From contig CAKUXX010000009.1 in assembly GCA_934702355.1 (NCBI GenBank), forward strand, positions 17,435 to 81,434: a DNA stretch of 64,000 nucleotides. The letters run 5' to 3'. Shown in pieces: positions 8,164-16,909 of the stretch (its first letter is position 1; every line of letters starts with the position of its first letter). The position numbers and the translations under genes are program-made. The DNA is from an uncultured Methanomassiliicoccales archaeon (GTDB lineage Archaea; Thermoplasmatota; Thermoplasmata; Methanomassiliicoccales; Methanomethylophilaceae). The notes below the pieces were generated by a model. The model saw only the letters and a program-made list of their open reading frames with translations. It had not been told where the DNA came from and ran no database searches.

Positions 8164-8212
8164 GTTCACATAGTTATTTATAAAAGTTCTGACATATATT
8201 GTAGTTGTGAAC
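8164..8212 (+). promoter_or_regulatory. Promoter of the HTH-cdc48 unit with flanking inverted repeat
   Basis: The TATA box TTTATAAAA at 8177-8185 predicts a start near 8208, about 30 nt before the regulator ATG. GTTCACA at 8164-8170 and TGTGAAC at 8206-8212 form a perfect inverted repeat that brackets the TATA box and the start site. AAGTTCTGACA at 8184-8194 recurs at the promoter of the second regulator near 11525. The layout suits autoregulation by the downstream HTH protein. Confidence 0.5.
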
Positions 8213-8237
8213 CAAAGGTTGACAACTGAGAGATAAC

Positions 8238-8726
8238 ATGAATGACATCGACCAACTACTGTCCCTGGTGGAGAATCCGACCAGAAGACGGATCCTGGAA
8301 TCATTGGTCCGTGAACCGAGCTACCCCCTGCGCCTGTCGAAGGAACTGGGGATCAGCCAACAGGCGGTGATGAAGAATCTGACCCTGATGGAACGGAACG
8401 GGCTGATATGCAGCAGCCGTGTGGACAGCAACATGGGTCCGACACGCATCGTGTACACCCCCAACAGCGAGTTCACCTTGGTGATAGAGATGGGATCGGG
8501 CAGATTCACGGCCCGGGTCACCGCCCCTCTGAGAGAGGCCGTCGGGAATCCGGAAGTGGACACCGCCGCGATCCGCGAACGCATAGACGAGATAGACCGC
8601 AGCATGGAGTATCTGGAGAAGAAGCGCTCTGCCCTGATGGAAGAGCGTGAGACGCTGACCCGTGTCCTCAGGACCTCGACGTCCGGAACTAACGGTCAAA
8701 ACATCAAATCAACAGAAAGGAGGTAA
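8238..8726 (+). CDS. ArsR-like winged-helix regulator, HSR1-like by context
   Basis: The 162-aa protein has an N-terminal ArsR-type winged helix (about residues 8-75) with ENPTRRRILESL, a recognition helix ISQQAVMKNLTLMERNGL and a wing, then a middle beta region and a C-terminal coiled-coil-like helix rich in Glu and Arg (about 115-150). It is followed four nt later by cdc48 and then hsp20. Archaeoglobus has a similar trio in which HSR1 is the heat-shock repressor of its own operon with hsp20 and cdc48. By synteny this is probably the stress regulator of the cluster; direct homology to HSR1 is not proven here. Confidence 0.7.
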   Translation: MNDIDQLLSLVENPTRRRILESLVREPSYPLRLSKELGISQQAVMKNLTLMERNGLICSSRVDSNMGPTRIVYTPNSEFTLVIEMGSGRFTARVTAPLREAVGNPEVDTAAIRERIDEIDRSMEYLEKKRSALMEERETLTRVLRTSTSGTNGQNIKSTERR

Positions 8727-8730
8727 GAAG

Positions 8731-10890
8731 ATGGTCAATGAGAAAGCGATCAAAGTCGCAGAGCTGAAATCCGGCGAGACCGGAAGGGGAATAGCAAGGC
8801 TGGACCCCGAGCTCATGGACATCCTCGGCATCAAAGTCGGGGACATAGTCCAGATCGACGGTAACAGGAAGACAGTCGCAAAGGTCCTCAGGGGAGCACC
8901 CGAGGATGCGAACCGCGGAATAATAAGGATCGACGGATCGACAAGGCGCAACGCAGGGGTAGCCCTGGACGAGCGTGTCGCCGTCAAGAAGATCATCGCC
9001 AAGAACGCAGAGAAGATCACATTCGCTCCCACCGAGCAGCTCAGGCTGCAGGGAGGCGAGGATTACCTCAGACAGGTCCTTGAAGGAAGGGCGCTGGCGA
9101 AGGGAGATACGATCACACTCAACGTGATGGGCAACAAGATCGACCTGACGATCACATCCTTCGCACCGTCCGGAGACGCAGTGCTGATGGCCGCGGACAC
9201 CGAGGTCAAGATATCCGACAAGCCCGCCGCCAACAAAGGCGATGTCCCGAAGGTATCGTACGATGATATCGGAGGGCTCGGAGACGCTGTGAAGAAGATC
9301 CGTGAGATGGTCGAACTTCCGCTGAGGCACCCCGAACTCTTCAAGAGGCTGGGTGTCGAAGCTCCCAAAGGTGTGCTGCTCCACGGACCGCCAGGAACCG
9401 GTAAGACCATGCTCGCGAAGGCTGTCGCCGGTGAGACCAGCAGCAACTTCATCTCCATAGGCGGACCTGAGATCGTCAGCAAGTTCTACGGTGAATCCGA
9501 GGGCAAGCTGAGGGAGATCTTCAAGGACGCGGAAGAGAACGCGCCGAGCATCATCTTCATCGATGAGATAGATTCGATCGCTCCGAAGAGGGACGAGGTC
9601 AACGGCGAAGAGGAGAGGCGTATCGTCGCCCAGCTGCTCTCGCTGATGGACGGACTCAACTCCAGAGGAAAGGTCGTCGTGATCGGTGCCACCAACAGGC
9701 CCAACTCCATCGATGAGGCTCTGAGGAGACCCGGAAGGTTCGACAGGGAGATCGAGATCGGAATCCCCGACAGGAACGGACGTCACGAGATCCTCGAGAT
9801 CCACACCCGCGGAATGCCTCTGGCAGACGATGTGGACCTCAACTGGCTGGCCGACCGCACACACGGATACGCCGGTGCCGATCTGTCCGCTCTGACCAAA
9901 GAGGCCGCCATGGCCGCACTCAGGAGGGTGCTGCCCGACGTGGACCTCGAAGCCGAGGAGATCCCCAGAGAGGTGCTGAACTCCATCCTTGTGACCAAGG
10001 AGGATTTCAAGAATGCCCTGAAGGACATGCAGCCCTCGACCATGAGGGAGGTGCTGATCGAGAAGCCCAACGTCAAGTGGGAGGACATAGGAGCCCTGGA
10101 GAGCGCGAAGCAGGAGCTGAAGGAGGCTGTGGAATGGCCCCTCAAGTTCGGAAAGGTCTTCGAGCACATGAACGCCAGGCCTCCAAAGGGAATCCTCCTG
10201 TACGGTCCCCCCGGAACGGGTAAGACCATGCTGGCGAAGGCTGTCGCGACGGAATCCGAGGCCAACTTCATTGCGGTGAAGGGTCCCGAGTTCCTCAACA
10301 AATGGGTCGGAGAATCCGAGAAGGCCGTGAGGGAGACGTTCAGGAAGGCCAGGCAGGCGTCGCCCTGTGTGATCTTCATGGATGAGATCGACTCCATCGC
10401 ACCCGAGAGGGGAACCGGCGGTGACAACAACGTCACCGAGAGGGTCATATCCCAGATGCTGACGGAGATGGACGGTCTCGAGAGTCTGAACGACGTCGTG
10501 GTCATCGCCGCGACCAACCGTCCCGACATCATGGACCCCGCACTCCTGAGACCCGGCAGATTCGACAAGTCGATCTACATCGGACCCCCGGACAAGGAAT
10601 CCAGGAAATCCATCTTCGGAATCCATACCAAGAACCGCCCGCTGGCGGACGATGTGGACCTGGACGCTCTCGCCGAGAAGACCGAAGGCTGCACAGGTGC
10701 GGACATATCCGCGATCTGCAACGAGGCCGTGATGAACGCCGTAAGGCGCCTGGTCGCGAGCAACTCGAACCCCACGGACGAGGACATCGCATCCTGCAAG
10801 GTCGCCGCCGAGGATTTCGAGAAGGCCCTGGACAAGTTCGGGCCCAAATCGAGGCAGGAGCTCAAGGACTACGGTCACGGGAAGGAGTGA
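8731..10890 (+). CDS. cdc48: CDC48/VAT AAA+ ATPase
   Basis: This 719-aa hexameric unfoldase prepares proteins for the proteasome and remodels complexes. The N-domain (about residues 1-185) carries the double-psi barrel signature LKSGETGRGIARLDPELM. D1 and D2 each show GPPGTGKT (219-226 and 492-499), a Walker B ending in DEIDSIAP and paired arginine-finger regions (RRPGRFD, LRPGRFD). ATG 8731 follows a perfect AAAGGAGGT ribosome site; an in-frame frame back to 8662 is not coding. It is four nt downstream of the HTH gene, so both are co-transcribed. Confidence 0.97.
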   Translation: MVNEKAIKVAELKSGETGRGIARLDPELMDILGIKVGDIVQIDGNRKTVAKVLRGAPEDANRGIIRIDGSTRRNAGVALDERVAVKKIIAKNAEKITFAPTEQLRLQGGEDYLRQVLEGRALAKGDTITLNVMGNKIDLTITSFAPSGDAVLMAADTEVKISDKPAANKGDVPKVSYDDIGGLGDAVKKIREMVELPLRHPELFKRLGVEAPKGVLLHGPPGTGKTMLAKAVAGETSSNFISIGGPEIVSKFYGESEGKLREIFKDAEENAPSIIFIDEIDSIAPKRDEVNGEEERRIVAQLLSLMDGLNSRGKVVVIGATNRPNSIDEALRRPGRFDREIEIGIPDRNGRHEILEIHTRGMPLADDVDLNWLADRTHGYAGADLSALTKEAAMAALRRVLPDVDLEAEEIPREVLNSILVTKEDFKNALKDMQPSTMREVLIEKPNVKWEDIGALESAKQELKEAVEWPLKFGKVFEHMNARPPKGILLYGPPGTGKTMLAKAVATESEANFIAVKGPEFLNKWVGESEKAVRETFRKARQASPCVIFMDEIDSIAPERGTGGDNNVTERVISQMLTEMDGLESLNDVVVIAATNRPDIMDPALLRPGRFDKSIYIGPPDKESRKSIFGIHTKNRPLADDVDLDALAEKTEGCTGADISAICNEAVMNAVRRLVASNSNPTDEDIASCKVAAEDFEKALDKFGPKSRQELKDYGHGKE

Positions 10891-10966
10891 TCCTTCCCCC
10901 TAAACCCCTTTACAAACCACTTGAAAACAACAAACGATCAGAATATAGGAAAGGAGGAATGCAAAG

Positions 10967-11455
10967 ATGAGCGCAGCTGATGATATCTGGAACGATCTGT
11001 TCGGAGGGTTCGACAGCCTCAACAAGAGGATGGAGGACATGTTCTCGCAGATGAATCTCACCGGACCCGGGGTCCAGACATACGGATACACGATGTATCA
11101 GGGTCCCGACGGAGTGAAACATGTGAAGGAGTTCGGCAACACCGGAAGCAGGTTCAACTCATTGCCCGCAGGCGATGCGAGGGACCCGTTCACCGACGTG
11201 ACCGACGAAGGCGACATAGTCAGGGCCGTCGCCGAGATCCCTGGTGTGGCGAAAGAGGACATCTCCCTGAGCTGCACAGGCAGCACGCTGTCCATCAGCG
11301 TGAACACTCCCGGAAAATCCTTCGAGAAAGACCTGGCATTGCCCTGCGAGGTCGATATGGACACCGCCAAAGCCCAGTACAACAACGGACTCTTGGAAGT
11401 GGTGCTCAACAAGAAATCCCCCACTAAGAAGGGCAGGACCATCTCCATCGAATGA
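10967..11455 (+). CDS. hsp20: Small heat-shock protein Hsp20
   Basis: The 162-aa protein has an N-terminal Phe/Met-rich oligomerisation arm (SAADDIWNDLFGGFDSLNKRM) and an alpha-crystallin domain from about residue 70 with AEIPGVAKEDISLS, strand TLSISV and the closing YNNGLLEVVL motif (classic sequence A-x-x-x-n-G-v-L). It holds unfolding proteins soluble without ATP. AAGGAGG lies eight nt before the start. It lies 76 nt after cdc48 in the same direction, so it may share the stress operon or use its own weak promoter. A GC hairpin follows. Confidence 0.93.
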   Translation: MSAADDIWNDLFGGFDSLNKRMEDMFSQMNLTGPGVQTYGYTMYQGPDGVKHVKEFGNTGSRFNSLPAGDARDPFTDVTDEGDIVRAVAEIPGVAKEDISLSCTGSTLSISVNTPGKSFEKDLALPCEVDMDTAKAQYNNGLLEVVLNKKSPTKKGRTISIE

Positions 11456-11471
11456 TGCGGATGATGTCGGA

Positions 11472-11492
11472 CCGGTGGCCACATGCCACCGG
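11472..11492 (+). terminator. Hairpin after hsp20
   Basis: CCGGTGGC and GCCACCGG form a perfect 8-bp stem over a CACAT loop, with GTCGG/CCGAC able to extend it. It separates the stress cluster from the next regulator; AT-rich sequence with a T-run follows. Confidence 0.5.
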
Positions 11493-11546
11493 CAACCGAC
11501 ACATCGAGATAATTTTTTAAATAGAAGTTCTGACACTATGAAAAGC

Positions 11547-12494
11547 ATGGGCAGAAACGACCTCATAAACACCACCCGCGCGATTCTAGCGAAAGCCGGG
11601 TTCGATGTGTCCTCTGCCTTGACCCTGAGAGGCATTTGCTTCGACGTTGTCGCCAGATTGGACGACAGAGTCCTCATAATCAAGGTGCTCAGCAACATCG
11701 ACGCATTCTCCAAGGAGAACTCCGAGGAGATGAAGGTCCTGGCCGACACGCTGCAGGCCACCCCGCTCGTTGTAGGCGAGAGGTCCAGCGCAGGAGCCCT
11801 GGAGCCGAGCATCGTCTATTCTAGATTCAACATATCCATCGTCTCGAACGAGACGCTTGCGGACCTCCTCCTGGAGGATGCCCCGCCGTTCATATTCGCC
11901 GCACCCGGCGGACTATACGTCAAACTGGACAGCGAACTGCTCAGGTCGGTCCGCGAGGACCGCGGGATCAGCCTGGGAACGCTTGCGGATTACGCAGGTG
12001 TGTCCAGAAGGACCATCCAGATGTACGAGTCCGGCATGGGCGCCATGATCGATGCGGCCCTGCGCATAGAGGAATGCCTGGGACTTCCGGTCATAGAGCC
12101 GATCGATCCGTTCGAGTTCAAGAGCGACGAACGCAAGAAGGAACAGCGCACCGGACAGGAACGCATAGACACGTTCGCCGTTAACCAGCTGTGCAACCTG
12201 GGATTCTCCGTAAGGCCCGTATTGAAGAGCCCGTTCGAGGCCGTCAGCCACAACGACAGCACCGCGATGCTCACTGGTATTGGAACAAGCGATGACGCGA
12301 AGCTGGTCCAGAAGGCGATCGTCGCGTCAGACATCGCCCGCATCGTGGACAGGTTCTCGATCCTCATCGTGGAACAGAAGCACGACCGCGACAACATCGA
12401 TTCCACTGCCGTCGTCTCCAACGACGAGCTCAAGAAGATCGATGCTCCGGAAGAGCTGACGAACCTCGTCGCCGAAAGGGGAACACGCAAATGA
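11547..12494 (+). CDS. HTH-type transcriptional regulator, archaeal COG1395-like family
   Basis: The 315-aa protein has an N-terminal restriction-endonuclease-like alpha/beta segment (LTLRGICFDVVARLDDRVLIIKVLSNIDAF) and a central Cro/C1-type helix-turn-helix at about 125-180 (LRSVREDRGISLGTLADYAGVSRRT), followed by a second alpha/beta half. This is the layout of an uncharacterised archaeal regulator family. The TATA-like TTTTTTAAATA at 11513-11523 predicts a leaderless start near ATG 11547; ATG 11538 is three codons upstream. AAGTTCTGACA at 11525-11535 matches the promoter at 8184. Its last four nt overlap the next gene. Confidence 0.8.
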   Translation: MGRNDLINTTRAILAKAGFDVSSALTLRGICFDVVARLDDRVLIIKVLSNIDAFSKENSEEMKVLADTLQATPLVVGERSSAGALEPSIVYSRFNISIVSNETLADLLLEDAPPFIFAAPGGLYVKLDSELLRSVREDRGISLGTLADYAGVSRRTIQMYESGMGAMIDAALRIEECLGLPVIEPIDPFEFKSDERKKEQRTGQERIDTFAVNQLCNLGFSVRPVLKSPFEAVSHNDSTAMLTGIGTSDDAKLVQKAIVASDIARIVDRFSILIVEQKHDRDNIDSTAVVSNDELKKIDAPEELTNLVAERGTRK

Positions 12495-13111
12495 GGAACA
12501 TCCGGATCGGCAACTGCGATGTGTCATTGTTACCGATAGTCAACGGACTCCAGTCCGAGGCAGACAAAGTGAAAGAGGCCTTCGGAGGCCACGAGGCCTA
12601 CGGCACCACACTCGGCATCGAAGGGATACAGGCCATCAAGAACAGGATCCAGCTCAACGACGAATTCGAAGTGAGCGAACTGGACCTCGCCTACGCCCAC
12701 CGCATGGAGCAGATAACGGGACAGGCGGTCGAGATGCCTTCGCCCGCCATGTGCGCACTTGTCGACGAATGCTCCAAGAACGGCATGAACGTCATAGCCC
12801 TGGACATGAACGATTCCGATTTCACCGAGATGTACTGCGACACCGTGAAGACATGGGATTTCGTCAAAGAGCACCGTCTCGCCAAGAAGGGGATGAAGAA
12901 GAGGTTCGATGCCTCCACACCGGAGGAGTTCGCCCTGGAATGGGATGCTTACATAAACACCGTCAAAGGCTACCGCGAGGTCTCCTCCAAGAGGGAATCA
13001 TTCATCGCGGAGCAGATCGCCGATGTTGCGAAGTACCGCGGCAACCTCCTGGTCGTCGTTGAGATCGAGAGGGTCGACGGCATCATCAGGAATCTGGAGA
13101 AATACGCATGA
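12491..13111 (+). CDS. TraB/PrgY-like protein of unknown function
   Basis: The 206-aa soluble protein shows parts of the TraB/PrgY pattern: a middle ALVDECSKNGMNVIALDMND (compare the family's IEEA-KIGAK-VLIDRD) and a C-terminal RESFIAEQIADVAK followed by LLVVVEIERVDGIIRNL (compare the family's VVG-GHV-GI). It lacks the N-terminal VLGTAHVS segment, so it is a divergent or partial member. The family is linked to peptide or pheromone handling in bacteria but is poorly defined. It overlaps both neighbours by ATGA junctions, so the three genes are translationally coupled. Confidence 0.5.
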   Translation: MRNIRIGNCDVSLLPIVNGLQSEADKVKEAFGGHEAYGTTLGIEGIQAIKNRIQLNDEFEVSELDLAYAHRMEQITGQAVEMPSPAMCALVDECSKNGMNVIALDMNDSDFTEMYCDTVKTWDFVKEHRLAKKGMKKRFDASTPEEFALEWDAYINTVKGYREVSSKRESFIAEQIADVAKYRGNLLVVVEIERVDGIIRNLEKYA

Positions 13112-14136
13112 CATGCGACAGATGCTACGAATCGGCCCAGGAAGGTTGCAGATTCTGCCCGTACTGCGGCGAGGTGCTGGGTTCGGACCCCGGACCGCAG
13201 CATCATAATGCCGGGATTTCCGGCATGGATGTTCTGATCAAGCTTATCGCACCGCTGATACTTCTGGTGCTGACCGTCGAGTTCGCCTATCTGTGGGCGG
13301 GATCGGTCATGACCTTCGACTGGCTGGCCGACAAGAGCGTGGGCATACTGCTTTTCGTACCCATGCTTGTGAGCCCGTTCCGGCTGAGCGGATTGGCCCT
13401 CCAGCTGTTCTGGGTGTTCATAGTCCTGGCGATAACCGCCTCGGCCATAATCCTGGTCAAAGAGCTTATACAGACCGTCGGAGAGGAGAGATCCGGGAAC
13501 ACGGCCGCGTTCAGGAACTCGTCCGTCTACTGGCTGGTCATGCTGTTCTGTGCTGACATGCTGATCGGCATCGTACTCGCCATGACTTCGTCCTCCGGGG
13601 ACGTACCCGAGTTCGAAACGGGATTCGTCCCGCAGGCCATATTCGAATTCGCGGATGCGGCTGTCTGGGAGGAGGTCATCACACGCATAGGGTACATCGG
13701 CATCCCCATGACCGTCGCCGCCCTTGTGTGCAAGAAGGAGAAGGCCTGGAAGTACCTCCTCGGAGGATTCGGCTTCAGCAAGCTTGCGGTGGCCCTCCTG
13801 ATAATATCATCACTTGTCTTCGGATTCGCCCACCTGCCCGGATGGGGACTCTGGAAAGTGCTCCCGACTGCTCTCGGGGGAGTCCTGATAGGATACCTTT
13901 ACATCAGATTCGGAGTCCATGTGTGCATAATCTACCATTTCATCATAGACTTCACAACGGTGATGATGGGCGGACTCGGACTGTACCTTCTTGGAGTGTT
14001 CATGCTCGGAACGGTGATCATCGGATTGTTCTGCATCCCGATGATGCTGTCCAGGTTCTGGGGATACAGAGGTTCCCTCAGAGATCTCCCGAAGATATTC
14101 TCGGAGGATCATTCCAGCAGCTTCTTCAAACGCTGA
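13108..14136 (+). CDS. Zinc-ribbon CPBP-family (CAAX protease-like) membrane protein
   Basis: The 342-aa protein starts with a zinc ribbon (Cys3, Cys6, Cys17, Cys20), then has about eight membrane helices. The CPBP/Abi intramembrane protease motifs are present: Glu188-Glu189-x3-Arg193 in WEEVITR, His242 in FGFAHLPGWG and His277-x3-Asp in HFIID. Relatives process prenylated proteins or act in bacteriocin immunity. It overlaps the TraB-like gene by ATGA, so regulator, TraB-like and protease-like proteins form one operon. The 3' end overlaps the convergent TIM-barrel gene by 28 nt. Confidence 0.8.
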   Translation: MTCDRCYESAQEGCRFCPYCGEVLGSDPGPQHHNAGISGMDVLIKLIAPLILLVLTVEFAYLWAGSVMTFDWLADKSVGILLFVPMLVSPFRLSGLALQLFWVFIVLAITASAIILVKELIQTVGEERSGNTAAFRNSSVYWLVMLFCADMLIGIVLAMTSSSGDVPEFETGFVPQAIFEFADAAVWEEVITRIGYIGIPMTVAALVCKKEKAWKYLLGGFGFSKLAVALLIISSLVFGFAHLPGWGLWKVLPTALGGVLIGYLYIRFGVHVCIIYHFIIDFTTVMMGGLGLYLLGVFMLGTVIIGLFCIPMMLSRFWGYRGSLRDLPKIFSEDHSSSFFKR

Positions 14137-14867
14137 TTGGACAGGACCGCGGACGGAAGGTCCTTCGACTCTATGATGTAGTTGCCCTTGTATCCCGACA
14201 GCCTGCGGATGACGTGCTCGAAGTCTATCGAACCGTCGCCGATGGTGAGATGCTCATCGCGTTCGCCGTTGTTGTCGTGGATGTGTATGTTGGAGATCCT
14301 GTCAGCGAAGAGATCGATCATGGCATCGATCTGCCCCATAGTGTTGGCATGACCGATGTCGAAGCAGATCCTGAGATCTGTACCGTCAACAAGCTTCGCG
14401 AGGGATTCTGCCGTCCTTCCCAGGAAGAAGGGGACGTTCGGCATGTTCTCGATGACCACGCATGCCCCGCAATCCGTCGCGAATCTGTCTATCGCACGCA
14501 GAGTGGAGATTGTGCGCTCCTGCGCCTTCTCCTCGGTCCCGTGAACTGCCATAGAACACAGTCCCGGATGCACCGTGACCGTCTCGGCCCCGATGTCGAC
14601 AGCGGATGAGATAGTCCCTATGATCTCCTTTAGTGAGGCCTTGAGAAGACGGTCGGACATCGCACCGATGTTCAGATCGCATATCGGTGCGTGAACGGAA
14701 CAAGACAATCCTGTCTTTCCAAGAACATCGTTGATATGAGACTCCTGCCCGATTATGCTGTGCTCCGCCTCGGAGAATATCTCCCAGTGTTTGAAATCCT
14801 TCGAGATGGGCTCTGCCCAGTCGTCGATCGGAACATTGCAGAAATTGGTGCAGGAGACCCCGATCAT
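14109..14867 (-). CDS. Sugar phosphate isomerase/epimerase-like TIM barrel
   Basis: The 252-aa protein has the xylose-isomerase-like/AP-endonuclease-2 TIM-barrel pattern: SVHAPICDLNIG, VTVHPGLCS, VVIENMPN, ICFDIGHANT and ISNIHIHDNNGERDEH. These provide the usual His, Glu and Asp metal ligands of the COG1082 family. The substrate is unknown; archaeal members are often uncharacterised. It is translationally coupled (ATGA at 14864-14867) to the UPF0201 gene upstream, transcribed leftward. Confidence 0.82.
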   Translation of the reverse strand: MIGVSCTNFCNVPIDDWAEPISKDFKHWEIFSEAEHSIIGQESHINDVLGKTGLSCSVHAPICDLNIGAMSDRLLKASLKEIIGTISSAVDIGAETVTVHPGLCSMAVHGTEEKAQERTISTLRAIDRFATDCGACVVIENMPNVPFFLGRTAESLAKLVDGTDLRICFDIGHANTMGQIDAMIDLFADRISNIHIHDNNGERDEHLTIGDGSIDFEHVIRRLSGYKGNYIIESKDLPSAVLSNQRLKKLLE

Positions 14868-15253
14868 ACTCTGACCTCCTCACCGTCCACGGTCATCGGG
14901 GATACACGGTCGATGAGCGCTTCCAGGTCGTCCCCTTCGATGGTGACCTCTATCGCTCCGAGAACGGGATTGCGGTCTGCGAACGATATCTTGCCTACGG
15001 TCGCGACCTGCTTGTTGATGCTCATGTAGGTCTTGTTGCCGTGGAGGTTCCTGAGGAGCACTCCTCTGGCCGCATCGAGGATCTTCTGAGAGCGGATGCG
15101 CTTGCCGAAACTGTCCAGAGACGGAAGGGTTCCTTCGAACGCCTTCTCGCCCAGCTCGACCTCCGCATCAGGGAACACGGACATTATCGCCTTGCGGACT
15201 TTCTCGGGGTCCTCGCTGGGGTTCACAGGACAGTAGAGGCGGATGGAAATCAT
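14864..15253 (-). CDS. UPF0201 family protein
   Basis: The 129-aa protein begins MISIRLYCPVNPSEDPEKV and continues with AIMSVFPDAEVE, the signature of the archaeal UPF0201 family, whose fold resembles ribosomal protein L5 but whose role is unknown. SINKQVATVGKISFA and LGAIEVTI are internal strands. The start at 15253 is the family-consistent one; the frame stays open far upstream but that part is antisense to polB. TATA-like TGTATTTATAGC at about 15273-15284 drives it and may be shared with the divergent polymerase gene. Confidence 0.85.
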   Translation of the reverse strand: MISIRLYCPVNPSEDPEKVRKAIMSVFPDAEVELGEKAFEGTLPSLDSFGKRIRSQKILDAARGVLLRNLHGNKTYMSINKQVATVGKISFADRNPVLGAIEVTIEGDDLEALIDRVSPMTVDGEEVRV

Positions 15254-15344
15254 GGATTCCGAATCGCCCTGTGCTATAAATACAGACTTAGGCACGTGAC
15301 ATACCATCATAACAGATATACGTCGGACCAACATCCTGCAAAGC

Positions 15345-16781
15345 ATGAGAGAGGAGATCCTGTCCGCAGCGGCGAAGAAGAAGATTTTCTTTTCACCGGA
15401 CGCCATCGAGATGATCCTCTCCAACAACGACCCCATGGGTTTCACCAATACTGTGTTCTCCCATCTTGCATCGAACATGATGTTCGTCAACAAACAGGAC
15501 ATCATGGATTGCATCGCAGGCGACAAAATCATATTCGAATCCCAGAAGTCCATCAGACCGGACAACAGATTCACGCCCGACATCTCGGTGATGAAAGGCA
15601 CCGATATTACGGGAGAGTCCACCTGCGAAGGGAAGATCAACGACTTCGCCACATTCTTCATGAGTCGCTTCCTCAGTCTGAAGAGGTTGCTGGAGAAGCG
15701 CCATGACTTCGGAAAGGCCATGGACATCTCCAGGGCTATGACCCTTGACCGCGAGGTGAAGATCGCGGGAATCGTCTACGACTGCAGCACCACGAAGAAC
15801 GGCCACACGATGGTCACATTAGAGGATGATACGGGGACCACCAAGGTGTTCATATCCAAGGATTCCCCGCTTAACTCGGAGTTGTTCGTGAACGACGAGG
15901 TCATAGGAGTTCTCGGAAAACCGAACCTTCAGAAGACGATGATCATCCCCGAGAAGATCTTCCGCCCGGACATCCCCAGACAGCATACCTGGGAACCGAG
16001 TGACAGCACATCGAAGATCGCATTCCTCTCCGACGTCCATGTCGGAAGCTCGACATTCCTGGAATCGGATTGGCATAAGATGATCTCCTGGCTGAAGGCC
16101 AATTCCGTCGAACAGGGGATCAACTACATCGTCTTCCCCGGAGATGTCGTAGACGGTATCGGCGTGTTCCCCGATCAGGACAAGGAGCTCAACATCAAGG
16201 ACATTAACCTCCAGTATGAGAAGTTGGCGGAATATCTGAAGGAGATTCCGGACCACATCAAGATCGTCGTACACCCGGGTAACCACGACGCAGCACGTCC
16301 TGCCGAACCCCAGCCTGCTCTGAACCCCAAATTCACCAAGTACTTCGATTCCAACATCCTGATGGTCAGCAACCCTGTGTATCTGAACGTCGAAGGAAGG
16401 ACCGTGATGACATATCACGGCAAGAGTATGGATGATTGGATCGCATCTGTCCAGAATCTGACATACGAGAATCCTCTGAGCGTCATGAAGCAGATGTGCG
16501 TGAGACGCCACTTGGCACCGATCTATGGACAGAGGAATGCGCTTGCTCCGGAGAAGAAGGATTATCTCGTGATGGAATACATCCCCGACATCTTCGTTTC
16601 GGGACATGTTCACGGAGCCGGTCAGGAGATATACAACGGCGTCAGGATGATCAACGCATCCACTTGGCAGTCGCAGACCGAGTATCAGAAGCAGCACAAC
16701 TTCAATCCCGACCCCGGAATCATGCCTGTCGTGGACCTTGCGAACGGTCAGATCAGGATGCACAACTTCCATGAGGAATGA
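15345..16781 (+). CDS. polB: DNA polymerase D (PolII) small subunit DP1
   Basis: DP1 is the 3'-5' exonuclease subunit of the euryarchaeal replicative polymerase D. The 478-aa chain has an N-terminal helical region, an OB fold around residues 140-210 (VKIAGIVYDC, VTLEDDTG) and a calcineurin-like phosphodiesterase domain with all motifs: SDVHVGS (about 228), PGDVVDG (about 265), GNHDAA (about 311) and GHVHGAG (about 420). The exonuclease is therefore probably active. The large subunit is not in the window. The promoter region is shared with UPF0201. Confidence 0.95.
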   Translation: MREEILSAAAKKKIFFSPDAIEMILSNNDPMGFTNTVFSHLASNMMFVNKQDIMDCIAGDKIIFESQKSIRPDNRFTPDISVMKGTDITGESTCEGKINDFATFFMSRFLSLKRLLEKRHDFGKAMDISRAMTLDREVKIAGIVYDCSTTKNGHTMVTLEDDTGTTKVFISKDSPLNSELFVNDEVIGVLGKPNLQKTMIIPEKIFRPDIPRQHTWEPSDSTSKIAFLSDVHVGSSTFLESDWHKMISWLKANSVEQGINYIVFPGDVVDGIGVFPDQDKELNIKDINLQYEKLAEYLKEIPDHIKIVVHPGNHDAARPAEPQPALNPKFTKYFDSNILMVSNPVYLNVEGRTVMTYHGKSMDDWIASVQNLTYENPLSVMKQMCVRRHLAPIYGQRNALAPEKKDYLVMEYIPDIFVSGHVHGAGQEIYNGVRMINASTWQSQTEYQKQHNFNPDPGIMPVVDLANGQIRMHNFHEE

Positions 16782-16840
16782 TACATCGCATTCGTTCCGA
16801 ATATCGCAGATGGATCTGAGACGGAAATGACCTAAAACAG

Positions 16841-16888
16841 CCACTCGACTTTTTCCGAGTGGGGTATTGCCGGCCTTTACGGCCGGCA
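16841..16888. terminator. Tandem hairpins between polB and the ATP synthase operon
   Basis: Two perfect hairpins lie in the convergent gap: CCACTCG/CGAGTGG at 16841-16862 and TGCCGGCC/GGCCGGCA at 16868-16888 (loop TTTAC). They can form in either transcript and probably insulate the two convergent units. Confidence 0.55.
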
Positions 16889-16909
16889 GGAATAGAATTC
16901 CTAAGGTGT

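Noticed and set aside
8704..10878. Long minus-strand frame across cdc48
   Set aside because: It is a codon-bias shadow of a high-GC gene; the plus-strand protein has complete AAA+ motifs.
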